Under the pieces are notes generated by a model. That model was not told the DNA's origin. It was given only the letters and a program-made list of their open reading frames with translations, and did no database searches. Positions 45,637-56,899 of a stretch of 64,000 nucleotides of DNA are shown here, one piece after another. A program made the translations under genes and the position numbers. Each line of letters opens with the position of its first letter. Within the stretch, counting starts at the first letter, position 1. Origin of the DNA: Lindgomyces ingoldianus (lineage: Eukaryota > Ascomycota > Dothideomycetes > Pleosporales > Lindgomycetaceae); NCBI RefSeq assembly GCF_010093535.1, contig NW_022985164.1:2211479-2275478 (forward strand), given 5' to 3'.

Positions 45637-47630
45637 TCACACCGCCTTCTCAGCCGGCTCGTCCTTTGTCTCACTAACCACCGCCTTCTCAACCGCAACC
45701 TCCTTATCCGCCTTATACTCTCCACTCGCCTCACCCACGCTCAACCCCGCACGCTCCAACAAAGCAGTCAAGCCAACCTCCGCATGCACCTCCCTCCACC
45801 TCTCCTTCTCCCGCTCCGCTACACCTACAGAGCCGAATAGGATATCCATTTCCTCGAGTGAGAGACCTTTGGTCTCCGGCGTGATAAGGTAGGTGAAGAG
45901 CGCGCCGCCGAAAGTCAGGAGGCCGAAGAAAATGTAGGTGCCGTAGGTCATGGATCGGAGCATGTCAGGGGTAACTTGACCGACGATGAAGTTGTTCATC
46001 CTAGAAACCCCATCAGCATAAACATCCTTCGCGAAATTCAAGCGCTTGGGGAATGGGGAGCAATGCTTACCAGTTCGACGAAGCCCCGAGAGCAATTCCA
46101 TAGGGACGGTTAGAAAGCGGCCAGATTTCAGAGATGACGATCCAAGCACACGGGCCCCAAGAGTAGCCAAAGTGGATCACGAAGAGCCAGACCATGACCA
46201 CGGCAGCCCAACCCGCGGATTGGTGATGTACCCAATCTTTCTGGTTCTTAGCCGTAATGACCGCCTGGAAGGTTGGTCAGTACCTTATCTAGGCTAAAGT
46301 ATGTGGGTTGGAACTTACAATGATGATGTGGCAAGTCGCCATACCAATGGCACCGATGATAAGAGTGGGTTTGCGTCCCCAACTATCAACATACATGACA
46401 GCAGGAATGGTCGCAAGGAACATAGCAATACCGACGACACCTGTAGCCAAGAGTGAAACAGCATTCGAACTGAGACCAAGATCCCCAAAGATGGTTGGTG
46501 CGTAGTACAACACAGCGTTGATACCAGTCCACTGTTGGAAGAACATAGTCACGGTAGCGACAATAACGCGCTTGAACATGGGCTTGCTCGTAAACAAGCT
46601 ACCAATTGCCACAAACTGCAGCTTCGCAACACTGCTCACGCTCAAGTCCTGGAGATGTGGGAAATTCTCCTGCAGCGTCTTCTTCTCGAACAGTGATTGC
46701 GCCTTGATCTCAGCGTATTCAAGTTCGATGAGCTCATGATCTTGCGGAAGTCCTCGGAGCTTAGCAAGCACACTACGGGCCTCCGGCTCGCGGTCGTGGT
46801 GGACGAGCCAACGAGGAGAAAACGGCATGAAGATCATACCAGCACCCAGGAGGACGGCAGGGACGAGCTGGAGGCAAAGGGGGAGAAGCCAGGCGGAGTT
46901 ATGTTGGGATCGGCCGGTTCCACCGATATAATTGGTACCGTAGTCGATCCAGAAACTAATCATGATTCCCAGAGTAATAGACAGTTGCTGGAGGCCGACC
47001 AAGGCGCCTCGGACTTCGGGAGGAGCGATTTCGGCGTTGTACATAGGGACGATCATGGAGAGAGAGCCAACGCCCATACCTAACTTAATTAGTCTTGATG
47101 TTGATATTAGTTGATGTGGTGGAACTTGCCAGTGATGAATCGACCGCCAAGAATAGAATTGTGACCGCTCCCGGCAATAGCTGTCGTTTGAACGACAACG
47201 CCGATGATAAAGATTGCGACATTAACAAGAATGGCGTATTTTCGAGACAATATCTCGGCGAGGAATCCAGAGTACATTGTACCAAGCCAGGCTCCTAATT
47301 CGAGAATAGAGACGAGCCAGCCCTGTTTCGACGAGTTCCATTCCAAGGTTTCTTGGTTGTCAATGTAGCTGCCCATATCTAGAACGATCAGCGGAGCTTC
47401 TTCGGAGCTTCCTGAAGCTACTTACGAGTCTTAAAAGATGTCATCGTAAGCACACCACTGAAAACACCTTGGTTGTAACCGTACAACAGCCCACCGAGAC
47501 AAGCAAAGCAAGCAATACCAAAAACTTTCAAGTTCTTCAGCAAAGCCATTGGACCAGCAGCTCCCGAAAGAGCCTGGCGGCGAGCCAGAGCGGCTGCCTC
47601 AAACTCTGAAGCGCCAGCAACAGGAGCCAT
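45637..47630 (-). CDS. MFS sugar transporter (sugar porter family), 5 exons, 590 aa
   Basis: Join is complement(45637..46000, 46071..46264, 46319..47079, 47130..47378, 47426..47630). Sugar porters are 12-helix plasma-membrane proteins that import hexoses or related sugars, usually with H+. Hallmarks present: GGLLYGYNQGVFSG in helix 1, GRFITGMGVGS, PFSPRWLV (for PESPRWL), QQWTGINAVLYYAPTIF in helix 7, DSWGRKPTL after helix 8 and PETKGLSLEEMD after helix 12. Exon 4 (46071-46264) carries helices 10-11 (SWGPCAWIVISEIWP). The second intron (47129-47080) uses a GC donor (CTG|GCAAGT); a GT donor cannot preserve GGRFITG|MGVGSL. The C-terminal tail is long and acidic. Length is at the upper end for the family. 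Substrate unknown. Confidence 0.92.
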
Positions 47631-48898
47631 GGTGCCGTTAACACGCTTTCAATTGGAACAAAAGGATAGAGGAGGAGATGAGAAAATCGAGCTCCAGACA
47701 GCTTGCAAGGGCAGCAGATGGAGCTGTTTCTATACCCGGTTGCGCAGGGCGAACCAGCGCCAATTCTAACAATATCGAACCTGGTCTCGGGTAGCCTACG
47801 GCCATACGGCTATCATCGATTTAGGGTGTGAAGAGAAAAGCTTCTATGGCGGATAAATTAACGGTTAAGCTCTTGGGCGCTACGATCAGAACGCCTTTTC
47901 TGCAGCCATATCGGTGGGTTAGCTCTCATCCTTGATTTCCGTTGGCAGAAATTGATTCGTCCGTGGCGTGGCTTCTCGGCACAAATTCCCCGCGGGAGAG
48001 CTTTCGGTGCTGCATGTGGAACAGTGCTGATGATGAGAGCAGAGGGTGGGGATGCTATTGACGCATGCAGGGCAACTGGACGATGAACAAGGACCCCAGA
48101 AAGAATCATCACTCGTGCGATAGAACAACGCCCTTTCAGCTGGGAAGATTGCAGATTCCATTACCCAGATACCCTTTGGTCGTGCAAACAAATAAAGGCG
48201 AGAAACACAGCGACCAGTGTCAAGCTTTGAAACAGATGAAACGGACACTTTTTCCGGGACCCCGCGTGTCATGTGGAGGGACGGGAGCTAGCTGCAGATC
48301 AATTAATTCTGCCTAAATGCACAATTCTTTCGGTAGCTGGTGAGCAACTGGTGATGGGACATCTCACCGGGCTGATGGGAGGTTTCCGGTGTGACAAAAC
48401 GTGAAAATCGAGTGAGGGGTGAGTGTTGAAGGAAGCAGTTGGGCGCGTCGATGTTGATGGAAAAAGATATCGATGACCGCGGGGTTGGATGAAGGATGGT
48501 GCACTAGCTACCCGCCCACTACCACGACATGGTTTCACGAATAACTAGCAGAACCTTCACATTTCAACCGCGCCTCATCTACTTCATCTCGTCGCTTAAT
48601 GTGAAGATGCCAAGGGTGAGTTAGGACATAATCTTCAATACCCTCATTTCTCTCCAAATTCTAGTAGGAAGACTTCATCCTAGTTCAGTTCCACGTTGTG
48701 TAAGAAGGTATAGTGCGGTATGTTTTCAAATAATGTGGAACATAATTATCGTGTAGTTTATATATTAAATCCGTGGCTGGAAACAGGGAGAACGTTAATA
48801 AGATACAAGTCTCTGAATTACTCCCCTCATGCTCCTCGTTAGATGATAGGATGCAGTATTTGACTAGCTCTACCAATATCTACCCATTGTATCATTTC
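47631..48898. other. Intergenic, promoter of the sugar transporter and flank of a pseudogene
   Basis: Short frames on both strands (for example 47919-48272 minus) lack any motif. Confidence 0.45.
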
Positions 48899-49720
48899 CT
48901 ACTTCCTCGAAAGCCGCAGCGAGATGCCCTCCCACAACAGTGGTTGTTGGGAGCCCGGGAATTGCACAAACATCTTCGGTAGCCCACGGAAGTAAACAGT
49001 CCTAGTACGAACCCCGGCTTCGGCCAGGAGTTCGTTGTAGAGGAAGGCCTGGTCTCGAATCGGGTCGCATTCGTCCATGGGAGGATATGTTGGCGCCTAG
49101 CCTTCGAGATCGACCCATATCGGAAATTCTCTCCCCTGTGCTTCTCCGAATCTAGGACATTGAGATTGGGGACAAACATCTCATATGTGTGTTCACTAAG
49201 TACCGGCGCGTCCTCGTTTTCCATATGCGATCGAAGGCGCGTTTGCCAATCCGCAGGGACTTGGTCGTCCGGCCACGTGAGGAGTGTGGGAACTATGAGG
49301 CACTGGCCGGTCAACTTCATGTCCGAGTATCTGTCTCTTGCTCTGGTAGCCGTGATGGAGGCGAGATGAGCTCCAACTTCTGTGCTAATAACCAGAAACC
49401 CTTTTATGGTGTCCGGCCCCAGGCTTGCAGCGTTCTTTACAACCCACTTTAAGGCCCTCATCGTGTTAGCGAATTGCATATTCCAAGTCACTTCTAGAAT
49501 GAGGCGATTCCCGCGAGCGATGATTGCACGACAATCTAAATCTTCGGTATTCGCATCTCCGGCACACCAGTAACCGCCGTGAAAGTAAAGCCTGGTGGAG
49601 AGCCGCTCATCTTTACCGAATTCTTTCGGACAATATCTTCTCGCGGAAAAGTCGTGGCTAGGTCCTTCTGGTAAGGTTATAGTGGCGTTTTCGGCACCTA
49701 CATTGTTTAATATAGAGAAC
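48899..49720 (-). pseudogene. Alpha/beta hydrolase (hormone-sensitive-lipase-like), decayed
   Basis: The fold is readable. LYFHGGYWCAGDANTEDLDC is the oxyanion-loop region (HGGG in active enzymes), ALKWVVKNAASLGPD then GFLVISTEVGAHLA is the nucleophile elbow, and TGQCLIVPTLL and NEDAPVLSEHTYEMF follow in order. The nucleophile Ser of GTSAG is replaced by Glu in STEVG. Past residue ENFRYGSISK the frame is lost near 49085-49110; the family C-terminus (DECDPIRDQAFLYNELLAEA then GVRTRTVYFRGLPKMFVQFPG) continues in another frame to TAG at 48899, and the catalytic His of PHGF is replaced in LPKMF. Two active-site residues lost plus a frameshift means a dead gene. The 5' end is not defined. Confidence 0.75.
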
Positions 49721-50470
49721 GAAAGAGTCGAGAAGAGAGGTTAATGTTAGATGCCCCCCTTGTAGCATCGTTCTCGATACTCGACGATGACTTTTGGTGC
49801 CGGGGGTCAACACTCGTTGCAAACTGCGCTGTGGTAAGCCAACGAAATTGGGATGGACATTAGCCGTGAACACACCTTCTCCCCCTCCTTGCTCATAATT
49901 GGTGGCACCATGCTGCTGACCCCACCGTTGTTCAGGGCTTGAGTCTTATTTGGTGTCTTTTTTTCACCTCGAAGGTGTCGGGAGCCGTGGTTGTACTCGT
50001 TTCTTTGTCGATTTCAGAGAGTAATATGTCCAACACTATGTTGTTGCAGCCTTTAAAGCAGCTGTGCTTCATTTTGAGACTTTTCCTTGTCTTGCAAATA
50101 GTCCGCGTGCTAGCCTAAAGCAGTAAACACCCAAACCAGATATAGCAGAATTCAAACTACGAACTCGGGTGTACCTCGAGCCAGAACGTTTCAAAGTGCT
50201 TCCTCATGGAACGCTCCGACCAAATAAATATTTCCAATGTTTCCTGCAGCTTGAGCCAAGTTTCATGCAGCTCAGCCACACGATTTCGATCAGCTCTAGA
50301 ACGAGAGCCAGAAACTGCAACCGCACAACTCTCCTTTCGGCAAAAGTCCCTTCAACGAACAGTAGCCAAAATAGAAAATGTGGATATAAATCTTATTCCA
50401 TGTCCAATTTGGAAGTCTGTAGTATCTCTAGAACTCTCAAGGTAAAAAAACCAAGTATGAAGCTCGCTTC
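49721..50470. other. Intergenic, only short frames
   Basis: Frames at 49658-49873 (minus) and 50169-50495 (plus) have no recognisable features. Confidence 0.4.
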
Positions 50471-51503
50471 CTATGTGCTGGTTGAAAGCTTATAGGTACA
50501 CATATACCCTGCAAACAGGCAAGCTTCATAGATTGACGATCTTGCTTCTGACTCTCTGAGCTCACGCAGGAGATTTACCACCCTTGATTCTATCCAGGCC
50601 TGACCATTGTCACTGCATAGATAATGTGCACCTACAAGGGTGCACAGAGCGTTCAAGTCCTTGGGCACAGTCAGAATCTCATCTGGGAGGAATACATCTC
50701 AGAACCCTGGAGGGACCACGTAGAGTGATGCCCGGAACGGATCGCCCACCCAGCTCAGTTCGGGAAAAATGTCGTGCGAGAGAAACTAGTTAATTCCGAC
50801 GACAAGGCTGCTGACCAAATCTTGCTTATTCGGAGTGTAAGCATTAATTAACTAAAATCCCGCTCGCTGAGATGCGTACCAGCTAATTGCTTGGCGGGTG
50901 GTACCATAGAAGACATGAGCGCGATTGCATATATCGACAATCTCTTCTGCGGCTTTAAGGTGCATAGCTACCATCTCACGACTTGCTCCTTCGACGCGGT
51001 CATGTTTCTACGCATTAGCAGATGATTTTGCTTCCGGAATGACCGCCTCCTAGCGTAGAACTTGAAATGAGGCGGATATTTGCAATCTTTTAGCGTCCTC
51101 TACGATTCCAGCAAGAGGTCTAGCAGATAAAATCTATCCCAGTCATGCTCCACGTTGTGTGATAGCATGCCCATGCAGCATATCCACTTACCGCATACCC
51201 GATCAACAGGAGAATAGTACTTAGCGTTGGGGGCTGTAACACTTGCCTGCTCTCGGCTAACTCGGATCTCTTCACTACGTCCCTCAAACGCTCCTCGCGA
51301 TGAGGTAAGCACTCTACGTTCTTTTCCCCCGCATTCCCACCTTGAACCAGAGGTAACGGTAATGCGTGAAAGAGGGCTGGTTCGGTAAGGGCAACGTGGA
51401 ATACAGTCTCAATTCCTGGAGAGAAAAACATGCCTCCAGCATTTCCAACGCAGAAGACAGGCTCACCTCCTTGCCTGGCGGTCTTTGTGCGTAGATGAGT
51501 CAT
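50471..51503 (-). pseudogene. Remnant resembling a fungal-specific transcription-factor domain protein
   Basis: Several coding-like minus-strand blocks lie in order: 51503-51120 (LTEPALFHALPLPLVQGG, then a His/Glu-rich helical segment and a PPTLSTILLLIGYA segment), a block at about 51005-50860 (REMVAMHLKAAEEIVDICNR), and 50668-50471 (DLNALCTLVGAHYLCSDNGQ). Helix lengths and spacing recall the regulatory domain of Zn2Cys6-type factors that lack the zinc cluster, but stops separate the blocks and I cannot splice them cleanly. It may be a decayed gene or one with introns I cannot place. Low confidence. Confidence 0.3.
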
Positions 51504-53527
51504 TTATGCCGCAAACGAAATCAACGAAGATCGTCTCATTGTCTCTTTGCACGCATTCAAAACAAGACATGGAACTCAGTAATTCCCTAGGAGGCACCTA
51601 AACTGATTTAATTTCATGCCTAAAGGTTATCAAGTCTAGCATGTTAATGAATTCATTGAACTTAGTCCCAGTCATACAAATCTTAGCCTTCAACTTACAG
51701 TATGTTGATATATAACGCCGGACATGGACAAAGTGGAATTTATCCATTCAATCGCATGCCAGAATCTCTCGCACGTCTCACGCGATACCATACCCATGCA
51801 CTGTGCTATTCACTCATTAGGACTAGCTCCTTTTTTGTACAGTATATAGTCACCCCAGAGCTCCTCAGGCCTTACAATACACTTGTTCAATTCACCCAGT
51901 TTGGATCTCAATACCTTGTTGACTTGCCTACCCTATGGCCCCTGCTCAGCTCGTGCAAGAGAATCAAAGAGACGGTTAGAAAGAGAGTAACCATCTATCC
52001 TGAACCAGCCCCGTTATATCCCATAATCCGCGACAGTGACAGCGACGGGTTCATATCAAGCTGGCCCGGGCCGGCTTATCAACAAGCTCGGTTAGTGATA
52101 AAACGAAGTAACTTGCCCGTAAGTCAAGTGCAATTTGGCTTGGCTTGCTAGGCTTTGACAAGTGAACGCATTTCTAGCCTTGATGAATATTTCGATCCTG
52201 GAACCTGACAATTCCAGCATATCGTCAAACCATCGATCTCTCCTAGAAGAGGATCATGACGCCAGGGCGTTTAGCCTCAACAGCTGAAGTTTGGGGTCGT
52301 TAATGCCAAAGCATACATCTCGCGGTAAAGCCTCCAGTCTGGCTAGTTGGTTTCTGATGTCAATTAGTTGTATCTCTTTTCAGGTAAGTCTTGTTCTATT
52401 TCAGGCTTGCAGAGTTTCATTTTGGTGCTGTTGAAAGATAAGATGGTTCGTGTGTATACAGAGCGTGGGTTGCACAAGTTTGAAAGGTATAGAAACTACA
52501 TGGCTGAATGAGCTTCTAGTAGCCTAGATTGCTATCGCTTCAAAAATTCCTAACAATTTTCTCTCCAAACTAATTCATTTCCGAGCATGGTATTTAATTG
52601 AACGTAGTGCTGTTGCCACTGTCCCTAATACTATTAATCTCTTAGCAGTTAGAACAAAAGTGAATTGTCTTTTGTTACTGTGCAGGTAATAAGGCTCTAG
52701 CTATTGCTGTAACTGCATATACTGTTTAATTTCCTAGCGTTTTGGCAAACCTAGAATGACAATTATAATTAATTATAACTAGCTAACGTCCATCCACACG
52801 TGGCGAAAAACCACCTGTACCGAAATGAATTCATTGTTTAGACCACTCAACACTTCGCCTCCGCCGTTCTATTAGATTGTAAGTAATATAGTATATTCTC
52901 TATGTATTTCTCCCTAGAATCTATTATTCAACTAAAAAATTACAGCGCTCTTAATCATGTTGTCGACTGTTCTTTTTAGAGCGTCTAAAACTGTTGTTGC
53001 TTTACACCTCTGCTCTACCAAGATTATTTGTATATTATTGTATCTCGGTACCTTAACCCAGTACCTCTATAAGGAGGAAAAGGATAATACAATACTTGAA
53101 GACGCTTAGTCCTTAAACAGGATTCCCTAAAAGATTTCTCCGCGCCGGAGTAGACTGTGTTTTTAGCGCAGAGTTTTAGAGTGCTTATATGATATTCGCT
53201 AACTGTATTGTATTTTACGCTTTGCTAAGAATAGTTAGCTGTGGCGCGTACTTCCAGAACCGGCAAATGACCGCCACACCACTACTTGGCATAATAGAAT
53301 GCTGTTCCCCACCATCAAACAAGACAAGCTAGCAGACAGAGTATGACCACCTCAGTTTCTAACCTTTCTAACGTCCCTCCCTGTATAGCGAGAAACTTAG
53401 CCTCCCACGTTATCGTGACAGGTGAGAACCGTTCGATTTAATGCTATATGAGACAACAAACCCTTATCCGGTTCCAGAGAAAGCGTGGAACGAGGTGATG
53501 GAGGACACACACCGGTCGTTTTTTAGC
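51504..53527. other. Gene-poor stretch, AT-rich in part
   Basis: A plus-strand frame of 149 codons (51702-52151) has no recognisable motif and was not called. From about 52.5 to 53.25 kb composition is AT-rich and repeat-like, perhaps an eroded LTR or MITE; no target duplication was found. Confidence 0.4.
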
Positions 53528-54350
53528 CTACATACTAGCCACATCACCGTGGATGGCAGCCGCTTTCGCAAGACGATCGGCGAGTTCGTTATGCTCCCTA
53601 GGAATACGCCAGAACCCAATCTAGATGTTCTTAGTCTCGTATCCAGTCAACATATTTTTGGATATGACAACCAACCTTCACATTATTAGCCTCGTGCTTT
53701 GTCATCACGCCATCGAGAGCGAGAAACAGATCCAGATTTGCTGGTTTGGTACCTTTGGATGTGCACCAGTCGTTCCTCTACAAGCTCGGTCAGAAGAGTC
53801 TCTAAAAGCCCTTGTCAGGAAGGTTGGAATATACCTTCCATGTTGGCAGCCATTCGGTCATCCCCTTAACAACATACTCGGAATCGGTCGCGATGATCCA
53901 AGCTTCAGACTCGCCCTTGGGCTTGCCCGTTGGCTCCTTGGTATTGGCCCCGTCGGCCTTAGCGAGGAATTCTAGACCTAACTTTGCCGCATAGAGTTCC
54001 GCTCGCTGGTTTGACCGCAGTGGGAAGTTGTCCGCCAAGTCCGTGATAGGTATGGACATTTGGCTGCCGTCAGTATTGCCGTATGCTACACCAACTCCTG
54101 CTTTTGCTGCAGGTCGTCCATTATTCATACACGCACCATCAGTGAATATGATGCGAAAGTGGTGGCAGGGATTAGCCGGTCGACGGCTTTGAGGAAGACC
54201 AAGGAGTTGATTGTTACATGTGCAGCAATGTAACAGAAAGTTATTGCACTGAGGACATTCTTGAAGGAGTTCTGGTACAGAACGATCTGTGGTTGTAGGA
54301 CAGAGGATAAGCTTTCTATTGTGAATGATCTCTTCTCTGTCATCCGTCAT
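53528..54350 (-). CDS. Ribonuclease H-type nuclease, 3 exons, 236 aa
   Basis: Join is complement(53528..53620, 53676..53777, 53835..54350). RNase H degrades the RNA strand of RNA:DNA hybrids. The four catalytic carboxylates are present: Asp in FTDGACMNNG, Glu in SNQRAELYAAKLG, Asp in IIATDSEYVVKGM, and Asp in EHNELADRLAK, the last being on exon 3. The N-terminus holds CPQCNNFLLHCCTCN, a compact Cys-rich knuckle in place of the usual hybrid-binding domain. The second donor (GTTGGT) is weak, but the splice gives NVK|IGFWRIP, which fits the fold. The gene stands alone with introns and is not part of a retroelement. It lies 250 bp from the pogo-type element, which inserted on its promoter side. 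Confidence 0.82.
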
Positions 54351-55036
54351 GGTGAGGATATTCAGAACGAAACAAAACTATGGTCCAGATGCTGAGTTGT
54401 GGGATCGAGCTATCGTTGCAAGGCATCAGGCGGGGTTCCACCAAGGTTAGGCGCCGGCGTCGGCGGATCTCTCAAGCGGATCAGGACTGCCGGCATTACC
54501 CCGGCTCGTCCCTTGATCTCCGCGCGGTCGCGCCTTCGCCCTCTTTCTCTAATCATCTTTCCTCTAAAGGTGATCTTACGTTGGGGGTTGCGTAAGTTAT
54601 ACAGTCAACTCTCAATGGCGCGATGCGCGATATAACAATAATTTAATATAGCAATATTGTTTTAGCTCCTAAATTAATTTCCTACTAGAAATTTGCAATT
54701 TACAATACTTACTATATTATAAGCTTTTTAATTAAATATTGTTATATTAAGAAAAGAAAATGCTACATATAGTAATTACTAATAAGCAGCAGCGTGCTCT
54801 GCAATAATAGTATTAATGTTAAGGGCCCTCTTAGAGGCAGATTAACATAATTAACTAGTTTAAGCAAAAATACAGCTATTAAATTTATTAGTTAATAGTA
54901 TCTAAGTCCCTTTTAAAGTAATATAGCTACCTTAACAGTGCTAATAGCTTTACTACTAACTACTTACATTAACAGTAGGTACAGTAGCCTATCCTAGAAG
55001 CTATTCTCTTTAACTAGCAGTAGCACCTTAAGAGCT

Positions 55037-55627
55037 TGTTACAATCCTTGCTTCGGGAAGCACTCGGGTCTTATTATGTTCCTAGGGGGGAGTAGGACGG
55101 GTAGTAGGGGCTAATCCGGTAGGGTGTACAGTCCTACGTACAGGCTATTAGGCTAATAGAGGGAGGGAGAGTGACTAGATTGTAGTTTGCCCTATGTGCA
55201 GCAGTAGGGAGGCTAGGGTTAAATAGTCCTTGTAGACAAGGTTAGAGGTATATATAGTGTAAGATATATAAATAGTATTATAGCTCTTTAAAAAGCTAAA
55301 TGCTACTTAGTCTATATAAAGAATAAACTAAATGTTAAACACACCTTCTAAAGGTTGTTTAATGTAGGAACTATATACATGTGCAGAGAACGCTAAGGTA
55401 AGCTAGATAAGCCTATATAAGCTTGCTAAGTAGGGCTTACTAAGCTCCTTTAAACTTATAAGATTTATGTCCTATCCTTCTATTAAACAACGCATTCTTC
55501 TATAATCTTAGGTAGCTGTGCTACCTCTGCGTTCTCTGCTTAGTCTGTAAGCAAGTCCTGCTCTAACTATACCCTATTGTAGAGCATTCTAGGTAGGGTT
55601 ACGCTAGTCTAACTATAGACTGTAACA
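55037..55627 (-). repeat. Left LTR (3' LTR) of the gypsy element
   Basis: 591 bp, TGTTACAATCC...GACTGTAACA. It aligns end to end with the right LTR. Its outer end keeps G/C where the right copy has A/T (CTTCGGGAAGCACTCGGG against CTTTAAGAAGCACTTAGG). Confidence 0.92.
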
Positions 55628-56899
55628 CGCTGCCCCTTCTTCTTAGCAGCGTTCTTGCTGCTCTGCTTACACAACTGCGTTAGTAAGGGCTTATTTATAA
55701 CATTAGTGCTTACCTGCTAAAAAGCATTCTTAAGATCTATCTTTTTTATGCTAAATAGCTTATTAGTCTTGTTTATTTTACTATTTTTATGTTACTTATT
55801 ATTTTAATCCTTTTTACTAGATAAAGATAAGGCCTTATAGTGCTTACTAATTTTTAAAGTTGTCTTATGTGTTAACTTTGTCCTTAAACAGGTGCGTTAA
55901 GTGTGTAAAAAAAAATAGTAAATGCAACACCTTTATTTCTAATGCTACATAGAATTATTTAAAGAAAGAGAGAGAGACACTTCTTTAAAAAGTAGTTACT
56001 ATAAAAACTTAAAAGTAGGATTTTAGTAATAAAATGTTACATTAAGTTTAAAAGACTTTAGAGGTAATAGCTAGAAAGTGTGCTAAATAAGACTATATTT
56101 AGAAGTTCTTAGACTTACTAGAAGCTTATTATGTAAAGTATCTAAAAAGAGATCTGTCCTTTCTAGATAAAATAAAAGCTTTTAAAGTTAAAGTAAAAAG
56201 CTATTTCTTTTCTTAACTATTATTAGCTAAGACTTATCTTTAAAGGCTGCTACTATTTAGTAATAATGTAGCTGTTTCTTTTAATATAAGTGCCTTATTA
56301 CTTAGCTAGTTTCTTTTAGATAAGCTTAAAGGTACTTTTATACTAATAGCTATGTGTTTTTTAAATTCTTAGCTAGTTTTTATGTGTTTTTACTAGTAAG
56401 CTACTTTTTTTATTTTACTAAAAATTCCTTTTAGTTTTTTTAATTACTAATAATATACTTAACTTTATACTCTATTTCTTTATTCTTTTATTTTTATGTA
56501 GATAAAGGAATTTCTTTAAGTGCCTTTTCTAACCTAGAGATATAGAACTATAGGTGTATTTTTATATGCAGAGAAAGCTTAAGCTTATAGTTGTCTTATT
56601 AGGTCTAAAAGACTTTATATAGTTTTATTTTTTTTTTTACTAGTTTTCTAAAAGGTCTAGGTATCTTAAAGTTCTTAGTGTTAAGATACATGTAGTCTTT
56701 TAGGTAGATCTCTAGTTCTAGTTGTTATAATGTGTTTACATATTTTTTTATTATTGCTCTACTAAATCTTACTTTAACAGCTAACTTTTTATGTATCTAA
56801 CATAGGTCTATTAGCTAATTTATTAATTTTTATAGGTCTATAAGTTAGCTTTTATGTAACATAAAGTATAAGTTATATCTAAAATTAGCTTTATATAGT

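Noticed and set aside
51702..52151. 149-codon plus-strand ORF
   Set aside because: No motif, signal peptide, membrane segment or intron logic, and a length attainable by chance at this composition.
54380..54635. Two overlapping plus-strand ORFs between RNase H and the pogo element
   Set aside because: Short, basic, no motif, and the second runs over the transposon boundary.
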